Shown here piece by piece: positions 8,425 to 16,232 of a stretch of 64,000 nucleotides of DNA. Source of the DNA: Prosthecobacter debontii (GTDB lineage Bacteria > Verrucomicrobiota > Verrucomicrobiia > Verrucomicrobiales > Verrucomicrobiaceae); the NCBI RefSeq assembly GCF_900167535.1, contig NZ_FUYE01000011.1:122820-186819 (forward strand). The letters are read 5' to 3'. The notes beneath the pieces were generated by a model, which was given only the letters and a program-made list of their open reading frames with translations, was not told the DNA's origin and ran no database searches. Position 1 is the stretch's first letter. Each line of letters begins with the position of its first letter. The position numbers were made by a program, and so were the translations under genes.

Positions 8425-9423
8425 TCAGGTCAGAAGTGTATCCGGCAAAGCGCTGCCTTGATTCACCAAGCCCAGATTCGCCACGGTGACCCGGGCGATC
8501 TCTCCGAGGGCTTCTTGGGTGAGAAAGGCTTGATGAGAGGTGATCAGGACATTGGGCAGCGAAAGCAGCAGGGCCAAGGTGTCGTCACGCAGCGCATGGC
8601 CGGAGTGGTCTTCGAAAAAGATACCTTCCTCCTCCTCATACACATCCAAGGCCACACCACCCAGGTGACCTGACTTGAGAGCCTCAATGACCGCAGGTGT
8701 ATCCACCAGCTTCCCACGGCTTGTATTGATGAGATACGCCCCAGTTTTCATGCGAGCGATGGTGGTGGCATCGATCAAGTGGTGGCTTTCCGGTGTCAGC
8801 GGCAGGTGCAGGGAGATGATGTCAGCCTGGCTAAAGAGGTCGTCCAAAGGAGCATAAACAATGCCCTGTTGGCTGGCCCAATCCGTCACCGGAAAGGGAT
8901 CGTGAGCGAGCACGTGACAGCCAAAGCCACGGAAGATCTCAGCGGCGCAGCGTCCAATTTTCCCCGTGCCGATGATCCCCACGGTCTTGCCATGGAGATC
9001 GAAGCCGACCAGTCCTGCCAATGAGAAGTTGTGCTCACGAACGCGGTTGTAGGCGCGATGAATCTTGCGATTCAACGTCATGAGCAAGGCCACGGTATGC
9101 TCAGCGACGGCATGAGGCGAGTAGGCTGGCACACGCGTCACGGAAATCCCCAAATTCTTCGCTGCTTGAAGATCCACCTGATTAAATCCGGCGCAGCGCA
9201 GCGCCACGCGTTTGACGCCTGCCTCAGCCAGCTTTTCTAAGCAAGGACGATCCAATCGATCATTCACAAACACGCACACGGCGTCCATGCCCACAGCCGT
9301 TGCCGCCGTCTCGGTGGTGAGCCGAAAATCATGGAAGGTCCACTCGATATCACCCGCCCCTGGAGCTGCGAGGACGGCTTCCCGGTCATAGGTCTTGGTG
9401 TCGTAAAAGGCGATTTTGATCAT
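8425..9423 (-). CDS. D-2-hydroxyacid dehydrogenase (D-lactate dehydrogenase family)
   Basis: Protein of 332 aa from ATG 9423; the upstream extension to 9504 does not match the family. The start (MIKIAFYDTKTYDRE) and length are typical of fermentative D-lactate dehydrogenase (LdhA-like). The NAD-binding loop GIIGTGKIG, the segment VAEHTVALLMTLNRK, the substrate Arg in NTSRGKLVDT and a catalytic His near TSHQAF are visible. It likely reduces pyruvate to D-lactate with NADH, although related enzymes act on other 2-oxoacids. It lies between an AraC regulator and an SDR gene on the same strand. Confidence 0.9.
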   Translation of the reverse strand: MIKIAFYDTKTYDREAVLAAPGAGDIEWTFHDFRLTTETAATAVGMDAVCVFVNDRLDRPCLEKLAEAGVKRVALRCAGFNQVDLQAAKNLGISVTRVPAYSPHAVAEHTVALLMTLNRKIHRAYNRVREHNFSLAGLVGFDLHGKTVGIIGTGKIGRCAAEIFRGFGCHVLAHDPFPVTDWASQQGIVYAPLDDLFSQADIISLHLPLTPESHHLIDATTIARMKTGAYLINTSRGKLVDTPAVIEALKSGHLGGVALDVYEEEEGIFFEDHSGHALRDDTLALLLSLPNVLITSHQAFLTQEALGEIARVTVANLGLVNQGSALPDTLLT

Positions 9424-9620
9424 GACATGGAAGGAGGGTTCAGCATGCGAATCACGAAGGGCATCACGACCCGTCGTTGATTCAATTCCTGAGCGGTCAC
9501 TCACCGCGCAGCTCCTTGAGATGTCTCTTATTCAAGTCAGAAGCAAAGGGTATGCTTCCCGTATGAGCAGGTTTTAGCAAGGATGGCCCAAGTGAGGGCA
9601 AAGGAGGCTGCCTTGGGCAT

Positions 9621-10493
9621 TTAGAGGTCACTGCGTGACTCCGTGGGTGAGCGTCCACTCCAGGCTTTGAAGGCCCGTGAAAAGTGAGCGGCGCTTTTGT
9701 AACCCAATTCACTCGCGACCGCTTTCACTTGGGCATCCGGTTGGCGCAGTTTGATGGCGGCTTGGGAGAGCTTCAGCCTCGTTAGACAAGCAAGCGGCGT
9801 CTCATCGTCGTAGCGTTTGAACAAGCGCGTCAGATAGGCTGCTGAGACATGGCAATGCCGCGCGGCTTCTTCGATGTTGCCAAGCACCGGGTAGTTCCTC
9901 AGGATGTGCCCACGGCAGCGCAGATAAGTCGCATAAGCCGGGTCGAGTTTCGTGGTGGCTGGCTGACGGCTGTCGGCACACAGGACCAAGGCATGCTCCA
10001 GAGCAGCACTGGCAGCACGGAGGCCTAGACGCCCACCACGAAGCGCATGATCAATGACTTCCTCCAGCAGGCTGATGACACGGCTGGCATCCAGCACACG
10101 GATGAGAACCCCAGACGTGAGACCCAGTTCCCCCAACAAGGCGGAGGCGCGGGAGCCGGTGAAGTTGAAAAAATACTTCACCATCGGCTCACCGTAGTCC
10201 GACTGGATCACATGCGGCGTCGCCGGATCAAAGAAGAAGGCATGCCCCGCCGACAGCTCATGCTTCTTCCCCGCCAAGGTCACCTGACCTTTGCCACGAG
10301 CCACGAACTCGAAGGCGATGAAAGGAAACGTCGTGCGACTGATCACAAAGTCCGGCGCACACCACTCGCACCCACCCGCCACCAGTGCGATGCCGCCACT
10401 CTCCCCACGCTTGCTTTTCGGTTCCATCACAAAAAAGCGCCGCGTGCGCAGCACCTGCTGGGAGAAGTAATCAGCTGTGTCGGAGACTTTCAT
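9621..10493 (-). CDS. AraC-family transcriptional regulator
   Basis: Protein of 290 aa from ATG 10493. The N-terminal half is a cupin-like sensor domain (FVARGKGQVTLAGKKHEL, FFDPATPHVIQ). The C-terminal 100 residues contain two helix-turn-helix units: IEEAARHCHVSAAYLTRLFK and VKAVASELGYKSAAHFSRAFK, the latter being the AraC signature. The ligand is unknown. Its start is only 22 bp after the stop of the ROCO GTPase gene on the same strand, so it could be transcribed from the DGR operon, or it could control the downstream dehydrogenase genes. Confidence 0.92.
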   Translation of the reverse strand: MKVSDTADYFSQQVLRTRRFFVMEPKSKRGESGGIALVAGGCEWCAPDFVISRTTFPFIAFEFVARGKGQVTLAGKKHELSAGHAFFFDPATPHVIQSDYGEPMVKYFFNFTGSRASALLGELGLTSGVLIRVLDASRVISLLEEVIDHALRGGRLGLRAASAALEHALVLCADSRQPATTKLDPAYATYLRCRGHILRNYPVLGNIEEAARHCHVSAAYLTRLFKRYDDETPLACLTRLKLSQAAIKLRQPDAQVKAVASELGYKSAAHFSRAFKAWSGRSPTESRSDL

Positions 10494-10515
10494 AACATGG
10501 AGTTCGTTACCCAAA

Positions 10516-13500
10516 TCAAACCTTGCGTCCAAACTGCTGCCACTTTGGATGCACACGATACCAGCGCGATTCCTCGAGCACAGGCTTTAGCCCTCCCCAT
10601 TCGGAGTCATGCTTCACAAATAGCTCGCGCATGGTGTGAATAAACTTGGCATCCTGCTCTTTGGGGAGACCATAACCGGCCACACCTAGCTTGGAAAAGA
10701 TTCCGGCCTCTACATCGGCTTCGTCCGCTTGTTTCAGGTAAGCACGTAGCTCCTTGTTGGTGTCGTCTTGGAGCGCCTTTTCGAAGTCGGCCTGAGTTTT
10801 CGACCATTCGTCCACCTTGGGCTTCCACTCAGCGGGTAAGACATACTCACCAGCAGCCAGCCCACCCGTCTTCCACGCCAGCAGCGCGAACTTCGTGAAC
10901 TGCATCGCCCTCTTCGCATGTTTCACCCACTCTCGACCCACCTTCACCCGCAGCGTGCCACGCCCGTCTTTACCATACTTCTCCCCGAAGAACGGCACCG
11001 GGGCCAGAGACCACTCGCACCAGATGGTGATGTCCACCTCCGTCTCCATCAGGCCCGTTTTCCACCACTCTTTCTCTACCGGCAGGATGCTGAAAAGCCG
11101 TGGCCGATCGTCCTCGCGGTTGGAGAAGGCATTCATCCAGTCTTTTGCATGAGCACGGGCTTCATCGCGGATCGTCGTCACCACCTCGGCGATGTGGTCC
11201 AACTTGCCTGATACGGTCCGTTGCCAGTCCGTGCCGCCTTCTGCCATCTGCTCAATGAGAGTGGTGATCCGTGAGTCAAGTAGGGTGACCTGCTGAGTCG
11301 CACATTCGGCGAACAGGGCCTCTAGCTTCACGGGTTTATTGCATGAGGCACAATTGACTGCGGGGAAGCCCTCTTTCAGGTTCTCGTGGCAAGCGTCCTC
11401 AGAAATGCGGCCCTGACCATTCATCATGTCGTGTCGCGGTTGGCGGCAGGCGGTGCTGCAACTGAGGTAGCGGGTCTTTTTCAATCCATTCCAGCATTCG
11501 TCCGTGTCTGCGCCGATCTGGTGGTCGATCAGGTCAAAGAGGCTGTCGTTGCGCAGGTAACGCAGCTTGATGTGCAGCTCGCGCTCCTTCAGCTCAATGC
11601 GGGCCATGCTATGGTTCTTGTCGCTCACGACCAGCCCGTGTTGCCAGTGAATGGCTTCATCGGGGTTGGTGTGCCCCAGGCTGAGGGAGCGCAGGCGGAA
11701 GATCAGCAGGTAAATGAGCTCCGGCACCTCGCCCGGCTGCAGGCTGCCAGATTGATCGGCAAAGAGGATCGTGCGGCGTGACTCGCGATAGTTCTGGGGT
11801 GTTTCCACAGGCCACACCTCATCCAGCCGTGTAGGCGGCAGCTCCTGCACCATCTGCGTCATCAGCAGCAGATCACCCTCGCCGTGTTTCTGGCCGGGCC
11901 GCTTCGGGCGGTAGGCCAGTTCGTTGATTTCCATGAGCTGGAGCAGCATGTTATGGGTCTCTGCGGGGAATGGCTGTGCCCCATCGCGGGCCTTTGCCAG
12001 CCACAGCTTCTTCAGGTGGTCCAGTCGGATCACGCCATGCGCCTTGCGGGCGGGTTCATCGTCCAGTACACGGGCCACCGCCCGATTCAGCCATTCCGGT
12101 TTCAGAACCACCACGCCTTTCCCTGCCGGAGTATCCTCCCGCCACAGCCAAGTGCCGATGAGATGCCCCGTGCGAATGAAAATTTCCTGGGCGTCTCCAT
12201 CCCTGATGCCATGCTTATCGCAGATGCCCCGCACCTCGTCACAGCTCAGGTATTGCTCCGCGTGTCCTTGGAGAGCCTGAAACACGCCCGCCCATCCAGG
12301 CTGCCACCGTTGGGCATAAGGACCTTTTTTATCGCTTACGATCCCCGCCAGCTCTCGCCGCAATTTCGGGATGCCCGTGCCTTTCACGCTGTCCACCACA
12401 TGCAGCCCGTGGAAGGTAAGTTGGGGAAACTCGCGCTGGAGGTCCTCCAGCTTCAGGGATGCATCCTGCCGTCCGCGCGTGCAGATCACCAGCACGCGGG
12501 CGTTCCCCTGCGTGCGGCGTTGTACCAGCTCCAGCCAACGATGCAGGCCGCGGTCTGCGTCATCCTTCCCCCGTGGGATCATGACCGCCAGATAAATGGC
12601 TTGCGGAGAGAAAAGCATCTGGTGCATGTGCCGGTAATCATGCTGCCCGCCCATGTCCCAGATGTGAAAGTCCAGACCGTCCCGCCCCGGCTCCACATGC
12701 GCGTCGGCGTCCAGTTGCGCCAGCACCCGCCCGTTTTTGTCCAAGCGGAGAAGCGAACGGTTCATGCCCTCGGTGCTCTCGCTAAAGGTATCTCCGTCTT
12801 TCCCCACCTTCTCAGTGACCTGTAACCCACGCAGAGCCTTTTGCAGGCAAGTCTTCCCATGCCCCTTGTCTCCGATGAGGATAAGCTTCGCGGCATAGAA
12901 GGTGATGGTCGGAGCCGCCTCGAGGCCGTCACAGGCATGACGTTCTCGATGCTGTGCCAGCATCTCGCGAGTGATCGCAGAATCCGTCATCCGCAGGTGT
13001 TTCTTCAGGGAGGGCCACGCTTTCTGCTTCCAGGCAGACCGCTGATCAGGGATCAGTTGACTGTCCTCCAGGGCCACATGCTCCAGCGCATCCAGCAGGC
13101 CCATGGAAAGGGGCAGCTCACCTAGCGGATTGGCCGTCAGGTCCAGTTCCACCAGCCGATCCAGCAGGCCGATGGCGAAGGGCAGGGAGATCACCCGGTT
13201 GTCCCGGAGGTACAGCCTCTCCAGCCGATGAAGCCACTCCACTCCTCCCACACTTGCCAGCCGGTTAAAATTCAGCCCCAGCCAGCGCAGTTGGGTGAAC
13301 CGGCTCAGGCCACGTGGCAGCTCTGTCAGCTCATTCCCGGTCAGGTCGAGAAATTCGAGCTGCGTGAGCTGGGCAAACTCGGGGACCGCGTCCAGATCCG
13401 CCGTGCGCAGCCCCAGCTCCGCGAGGTTGAGGTGGTTCCGCCGTTTCCGGTGGCAGAAATGGATGCGCTTTTGGGCTTCAGTCAGGTTCGGGATGCTCAT
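10516..13500 (-). CDS. LRR-Roc-COR (ROCO) GTPase, last gene of the DGR operon
   Basis: Protein of 994 aa. Residues ~22-150 are five to six leucine-rich repeats (LTQLEFLDLTGNELTELP-type). Next is a Roc GTPase domain with P-loop GDKGHGKT (about 210-217) and DMGGQ (about 282-286); the NKxD motif is degenerate (CTRGRQD). A COR-like region follows to about residue 680, then a cysteine-rich stretch (SCSTAC ... CASCNKP, about 690-735) that could bind zinc, and a 250-residue C-terminal region I do not recognise. Roc-COR proteins are dimeric GTPase switches. No signal peptide or membrane helix is seen. Its ATG overlaps the RT stop by 4 bases (ATGA), so it is translationally coupled to the retroelement. 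That link is the main reason to think it works with the diversified protein. Confidence 0.9.
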   Translation of the reverse strand: MSIPNLTEAQKRIHFCHRKRRNHLNLAELGLRTADLDAVPEFAQLTQLEFLDLTGNELTELPRGLSRFTQLRWLGLNFNRLASVGGVEWLHRLERLYLRDNRVISLPFAIGLLDRLVELDLTANPLGELPLSMGLLDALEHVALEDSQLIPDQRSAWKQKAWPSLKKHLRMTDSAITREMLAQHRERHACDGLEAAPTITFYAAKLILIGDKGHGKTCLQKALRGLQVTEKVGKDGDTFSESTEGMNRSLLRLDKNGRVLAQLDADAHVEPGRDGLDFHIWDMGGQHDYRHMHQMLFSPQAIYLAVMIPRGKDDADRGLHRWLELVQRRTQGNARVLVICTRGRQDASLKLEDLQREFPQLTFHGLHVVDSVKGTGIPKLRRELAGIVSDKKGPYAQRWQPGWAGVFQALQGHAEQYLSCDEVRGICDKHGIRDGDAQEIFIRTGHLIGTWLWREDTPAGKGVVVLKPEWLNRAVARVLDDEPARKAHGVIRLDHLKKLWLAKARDGAQPFPAETHNMLLQLMEINELAYRPKRPGQKHGEGDLLLMTQMVQELPPTRLDEVWPVETPQNYRESRRTILFADQSGSLQPGEVPELIYLLIFRLRSLSLGHTNPDEAIHWQHGLVVSDKNHSMARIELKERELHIKLRYLRNDSLFDLIDHQIGADTDECWNGLKKTRYLSCSTACRQPRHDMMNGQGRISEDACHENLKEGFPAVNCASCNKPVKLEALFAECATQQVTLLDSRITTLIEQMAEGGTDWQRTVSGKLDHIAEVVTTIRDEARAHAKDWMNAFSNREDDRPRLFSILPVEKEWWKTGLMETEVDITIWCEWSLAPVPFFGEKYGKDGRGTLRVKVGREWVKHAKRAMQFTKFALLAWKTGGLAAGEYVLPAEWKPKVDEWSKTQADFEKALQDDTNKELRAYLKQADEADVEAGIFSKLGVAGYGLPKEQDAKFIHTMRELFVKHDSEWGGLKPVLEESRWYRVHPKWQQFGRKV

Positions 13501-14783
13501 GACGGTGTGGCTTGAGAAAATGTCCCCGCCGCCCGTGCTGGCCCGGTGCGCTGCACCCTGGGGCTACGGACCGGCGGCGGGGTGCTTTGGGTTTCGTCCA
13601 CAGCAAACGGCTGTGGAGCTGGACAGCAGGCCGGTTCCATCCAGGCGCTCCGGGCTCCGGCTGGAGCTGGGGGAGACACGCAGGCCGATGTTCTCGTTGC
13701 GGTTCTGCGGCTCGTTCCTGTTGCGGATGCTGGCAGCGGCGTTCCTGCCGTTGTTGTTCCAGGAGCCGCCGCGCAGGACGCGCTTGTCGCCCGTGGCCCG
13801 CCGCCCAAAGTCATGATCACTCGCCGCCGCCAGCTCACGCAGTCGGCACGCTGAGTGAAGGCTGTCAGCGCCACGGCGCGTTCCTGGGCCGTGGCTTCAC
13901 TGATCTCCTCATCATTCATGAGATCCTGCAACCGGTGCTGGTAGCGCCTGCGGCTGGCATGGTTCAGCCCCAGCCGATGGGGGAAGACCCGGTGACCCAG
14001 GAAGTCCATCCCGTGCTGACTGCGGTTGATGAAGGCCGTCTTCATTTCCAGTCCCAGCTCATGCTGCGCAAAGGCCACCAGGCTCTCCCGGGCGTACTTG
14101 GCAGCGGCGGCATCTGCCACCCACAGCGCCATGTCATCCATGTAGCGCACGTAGCCAAGTGGGCGCAGGTCCTGCACCGCTTTCACATCCAGCGTGGCGA
14201 GGTAAAAATTCGCCAAATGCTGGGAGATGAGCGTGCCGATGGGCAGGCCCCGGCCCGGCTGGGGTGCATAGGCCGCCAGCAGCAGACGGAAAGTGTCCAA
14301 TACCTGCCTCTCCCGGAACACGCGCGCCAGCCGCGCCATGAGCCGCCCATGGTCAATGCTCTGGAAATACTTCCGCACATCCAGCTTCACAAACCACGTC
14401 CCTTTCCTTGCTGCGGCCTGGGCAGCCTCCAGCGCGGCATAGGTTCCCTTTCCTACACGGCAGGCATAGCTGTGGTGGATGAGCCGCCGCTCCAGCACCG
14501 GGCCGCACACCCGCATGATGGCGTGATGCAGCACCCGCTCACGAAAGACCGGTGCGGTGATCAGGCGCTCCTTCGGATCATGAATGGTAAAGGTGTGGCA
14601 CTCCCCGCAGTGCAACTCACCGGAGGTGAGCTGGCTTTGCAGCGCGTCCAGCTCGACACTCAGATTTGCTAGGAAAGTCCGTACGGCAGGCTGCTGCCGC
14701 CGCCCCTTGGCTGCCAGCCACACAGCAGCGGTCAGGTTCTCTCGCGTCACCATCGCCTGCATGAGACCGCCGACACTTCTCAT
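13497..14783 (-). CDS. Diversity-generating retroelement reverse transcriptase
   Basis: Protein of 428 aa as an open frame. Residues 1 to about 325 are a group-II-like reverse transcriptase: KLDVRKYFQSID (first catalytic Asp about 135), the IGTLISQ motif (about 182-188) that marks DGR enzymes in place of the usual QGxxxSP, and YMDD (about 214-217). The ORF then continues through the template repeat, which encodes residues 334-372 in a different frame from the target protein, and ends in a Pro-rich tail. DGR reverse transcriptases copy the template RNA with errors at adenines and the cDNA replaces the variable repeat. The start overlaps the HRDC gene stop by 4 bases, and the stop overlaps the ROCO start by 4 bases. 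The tail after residue 325 may have no function of its own. Confidence 0.95.
   Translation of the reverse strand: MRSVGGLMQAMVTRENLTAAVWLAAKGRRQQPAVRTFLANLSVELDALQSQLTSGELHCGECHTFTIHDPKERLITAPVFRERVLHHAIMRVCGPVLERRLIHHSYACRVGKGTYAALEAAQAAARKGTWFVKLDVRKYFQSIDHGRLMARLARVFRERQVLDTFRLLLAAYAPQPGRGLPIGTLISQHLANFYLATLDVKAVQDLRPLGYVRYMDDMALWVADAAAAKYARESLVAFAQHELGLEMKTAFINRSQHGMDFLGHRVFPHRLGLNHASRRRYQHRLQDLMNDEEISEATAQERAVALTAFTQRADCVSWRRRVIMTLGGGPRATSASCAAAPGTTTAGTPLPASATGTSRRTATRTSACVSPPAPAGARSAWMEPACCPAPQPFAVDETQSTPPPVRSPRVQRTGPARAAGTFSQATPS
13597..13617 (-). other. Hairpin downstream of the DGR template repeat
   Basis: TCCACAGC (13597-13604) and GCTGTGGA (13610-13617) form a perfect 8-bp stem with a 5-nt loop, 49 bp past the 3' end of the template repeat in the coding direction. 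It would lie in the template RNA and could be part of the structure recognised by the RT or accessory protein. This role is inferred. Confidence 0.5.
13667..13782 (-). repeat. DGR template repeat (TR)
   Basis: A 116-bp repeat inside the 3' end of the RT ORF. It aligns without gaps to 15334-15449 (offset 1667). On the coding strand it has 27 adenines; 16 are changed in the variable copy, and none of the 89 non-adenine positions differ. In the target frame it reads RVLRGGSWNNNGRNAAA and so on, rich in AAC codons, the usual DGR design because AAC changes can reach many residues without making stops. Its 3' end carries the GC-rich block GGCCTGCGTGTCTCCCCCAG shared with the variable copy; the two then diverge (GCTCCAGCC versus TTCCATCC), as expected for IMH* versus IMH. 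Confidence 0.97.
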
Positions 14784-15232
14784 GAAGGTTTGGTCCCTCC
14801 CTTCAGCACTTCCAGAACCTCGGCACCGTACTTCGCCACGCGGGCCTCTCCCACGCCGCTGATGGCCCGCAGCTCCGCCGTGCTCTGGCAGCCGCGCTGC
14901 ACGATCTCCGCCAGTTGCGCATTGCTGAACACGGCGAAGACCGGTGTTCCCTCCCTTTCAGCGATGGTCTTCCTCAACGTACGCAGCCGGGCGAAGAGCT
15001 CAAACTGCTCCGGCGGCAGTGTCTCCTTGTAGTCCACCTTGTCGCTAGCCGGGCTGCAAGTGCTGCTGTTCCCTGGCCCGTCCACATACTCCACGCTGAA
15101 TGCCCACGCCCCCTCTTTCTCATGCCACTGCTGCGTCACCCGCAGCACGCGGTGGCTGCGGAGAAAGGCATTCAGTTCCGCTGCCACGTCCGGGCGGGCT
15201 GCGGCGGGGATGCTGAAGAAGGCAAAGGGCAT
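14780..15232 (-). CDS. HRDC-domain DGR accessory protein
   Basis: Protein of 150 aa from ATG 15232; the open frame upstream only reads through the variable repeat in a wrong frame. Residues ~1-50 form a short domain (FFSIPAAARPDVAAELNAFL, then an RVTQQWHEKEGAWAFSVEYVD segment). Residues ~73-145 are an HRDC fold: LFARLRTLRKTIAEREGTP, VFSNAQLAEIV, ISGVGEARVAKYG. HRDC domains bind nucleic acid in RecQ and RNase D, and small HRDC proteins of this type are a known alternative to Avd as DGR accessory factors. No Avd-like gene is seen here. The stop overlaps the RT start (ATGA). Likely role: bind template RNA or cDNA with the RT. Confidence 0.9.
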   Translation of the reverse strand: MPFAFFSIPAAARPDVAAELNAFLRSHRVLRVTQQWHEKEGAWAFSVEYVDGPGNSSTCSPASDKVDYKETLPPEQFELFARLRTLRKTIAEREGTPVFAVFSNAQLAEIVQRGCQSTAELRAISGVGEARVAKYGAEVLEVLKGGTKPS

Positions 15233-15281
15233 GGAATCAGGCTTGAGAAAAAATTTCGGCTGCTGCGCAGAGTGGATCGCT

Positions 15282-16049
15282 TCACTCGTACCTCGTTGCG
15301 CTCTTTTGGCCTCCGGCCCTGAACTGGATGGAACTGGGGGAGACACGCAGGCCGAAGGACTCGTGGCGGTCCAGCGGCACGTCCCTGTAGCGGAAGCCGG
15401 CAGCGGCGTACCAGCCGTCGTCGTCCCAGGAGCCGCCGCGCAGGACGCGGGAGTCGCTCCCTTGAGCGTAACGTTCAGCACACCACTCCCAGAGCTGGCC
15501 GTGCATGTCATGCAGGCCCCAGTCATTCGACGGGAGGCAGCCCACGGGAAGGGTCTTCTGACGGTAGAGCCATTTAAACCAACCCCTGCCTTCGCCTGCT
15601 GGATGATTCCCGTTAAAATTCGCCAACTGACTATTCAGGCTGTGCCCAGAGCCGATGCCGAAATCCATGTCCCGCCCCGCCCGGCAGGCACGCTCCCACT
15701 GCGCCTCTGCTGGCAGCCAGAGTTCATAGCCTGCGGGCATCACGTCCCGTGATTTCTGGGCGAACTCGCCCGCATCGTGCCAGGAGACGTGATCCACTGG
15801 CTGCTGCGGGCTTTCGTTGAAGCCGCTCCGGTTTCGCAGCCCCAGTGCCACCCACTGCGCCTGGGTGACGAGGTACTTCCCCAGCCAGAAGCCGGGCAGC
15901 TTTTGCTCCGGCGCAGGCGGGCACCAGCAGAAGACCATGCGGGTCTCCTGCCGGGGTTCCTCGGGCGTCAGGTCAAGGTAACACTCATCCCCCGCGTCTT
16001 CACCAATGAGGTCGGGGCGATACTTCGGCAGATCGGTCGTGGGGCTCAT
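15282..16049 (-). CDS. DGR target: FGE-sulfatase/C-type-lectin-fold variable protein
   Basis: Protein of 255 aa made almost wholly of an FGE-sulfatase (SUMF1-like, C-type-lectin fold) domain: LGKYLVTQAQWVAL, PVDHVSWHDAGEF, LPAEAQWERACRAG, NDWGLHDMHGQLWEWC, RVLRGGSW. Residues 201-239 are encoded by the variable repeat. Compared with the template, 15 codons differ, giving D, W, Y, G, F, V, L, H and S at sites that are mostly Asn in the template. It lacks the catalytic cysteines of true formylglycine-generating enzymes, as other DGR targets do, so it should act in binding. There is no signal peptide or lipobox: it appears cytoplasmic. It is first in the operon, 49 bp before the HRDC gene. Confidence 0.95.
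   Translation of the reverse strand: MSPTTDLPKYRPDLIGEDAGDECYLDLTPEEPRQETRMVFCWCPPAPEQKLPGFWLGKYLVTQAQWVALGLRNRSGFNESPQQPVDHVSWHDAGEFAQKSRDVMPAGYELWLPAEAQWERACRAGRDMDFGIGSGHSLNSQLANFNGNHPAGEGRGWFKWLYRQKTLPVGCLPSNDWGLHDMHGQLWEWCAERYAQGSDSRVLRGGSWDDDGWYAAAGFRYRDVPLDRHESFGLRVSPSSIQFRAGGQKSATRYE
15334..15449 (-). repeat. DGR variable repeat (VR)
   Basis: A 116-bp copy of the template at 13667-13782, near the 3' end of the FGE-fold gene. All 16 mismatches are at template adenines (coding strand). The first 33 bp (coding direction) carry no change; the variable zone then runs to the invariant GC-rich block at the 3' end, the initiation-of-mutagenic-homology site (IMH). Sixteen codons and the stop follow the VR. 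Confidence 0.97.
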
Positions 16050-16232
16050 GCACGGTGATCCTAGCGCCTGGCCTCGCCGTTTGGCAACCCGAACTCTGGC
16101 CCCTCACGCATCCTACTTGGGCTTCAGGCCGATTTGCCACGGTCAAGAATCGTCATCCGTCTGCCAAAGATGGGCACAAGCAAGGAGTTGCGAATGGAGT
16201 GGCGGAAGAGGCAAGCTGTGAAACTACCCACC

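Noticed and set aside
13512..14672. Long plus-strand open frame (386 aa) opposite the RT gene
   Set aside because: It is the complement of a GC-rich coding gene with catalytic motifs; no ribosome-binding site and no recognisable family. The minus-strand RT is supported by YMDD and the DGR motif.
15320..15345. Short direct repeat GAACTGGA/GGAACTGG near the end of VR as a structural IMH element
   Set aside because: It is only a few bases, not an inverted repeat, and is not present at the TR side.
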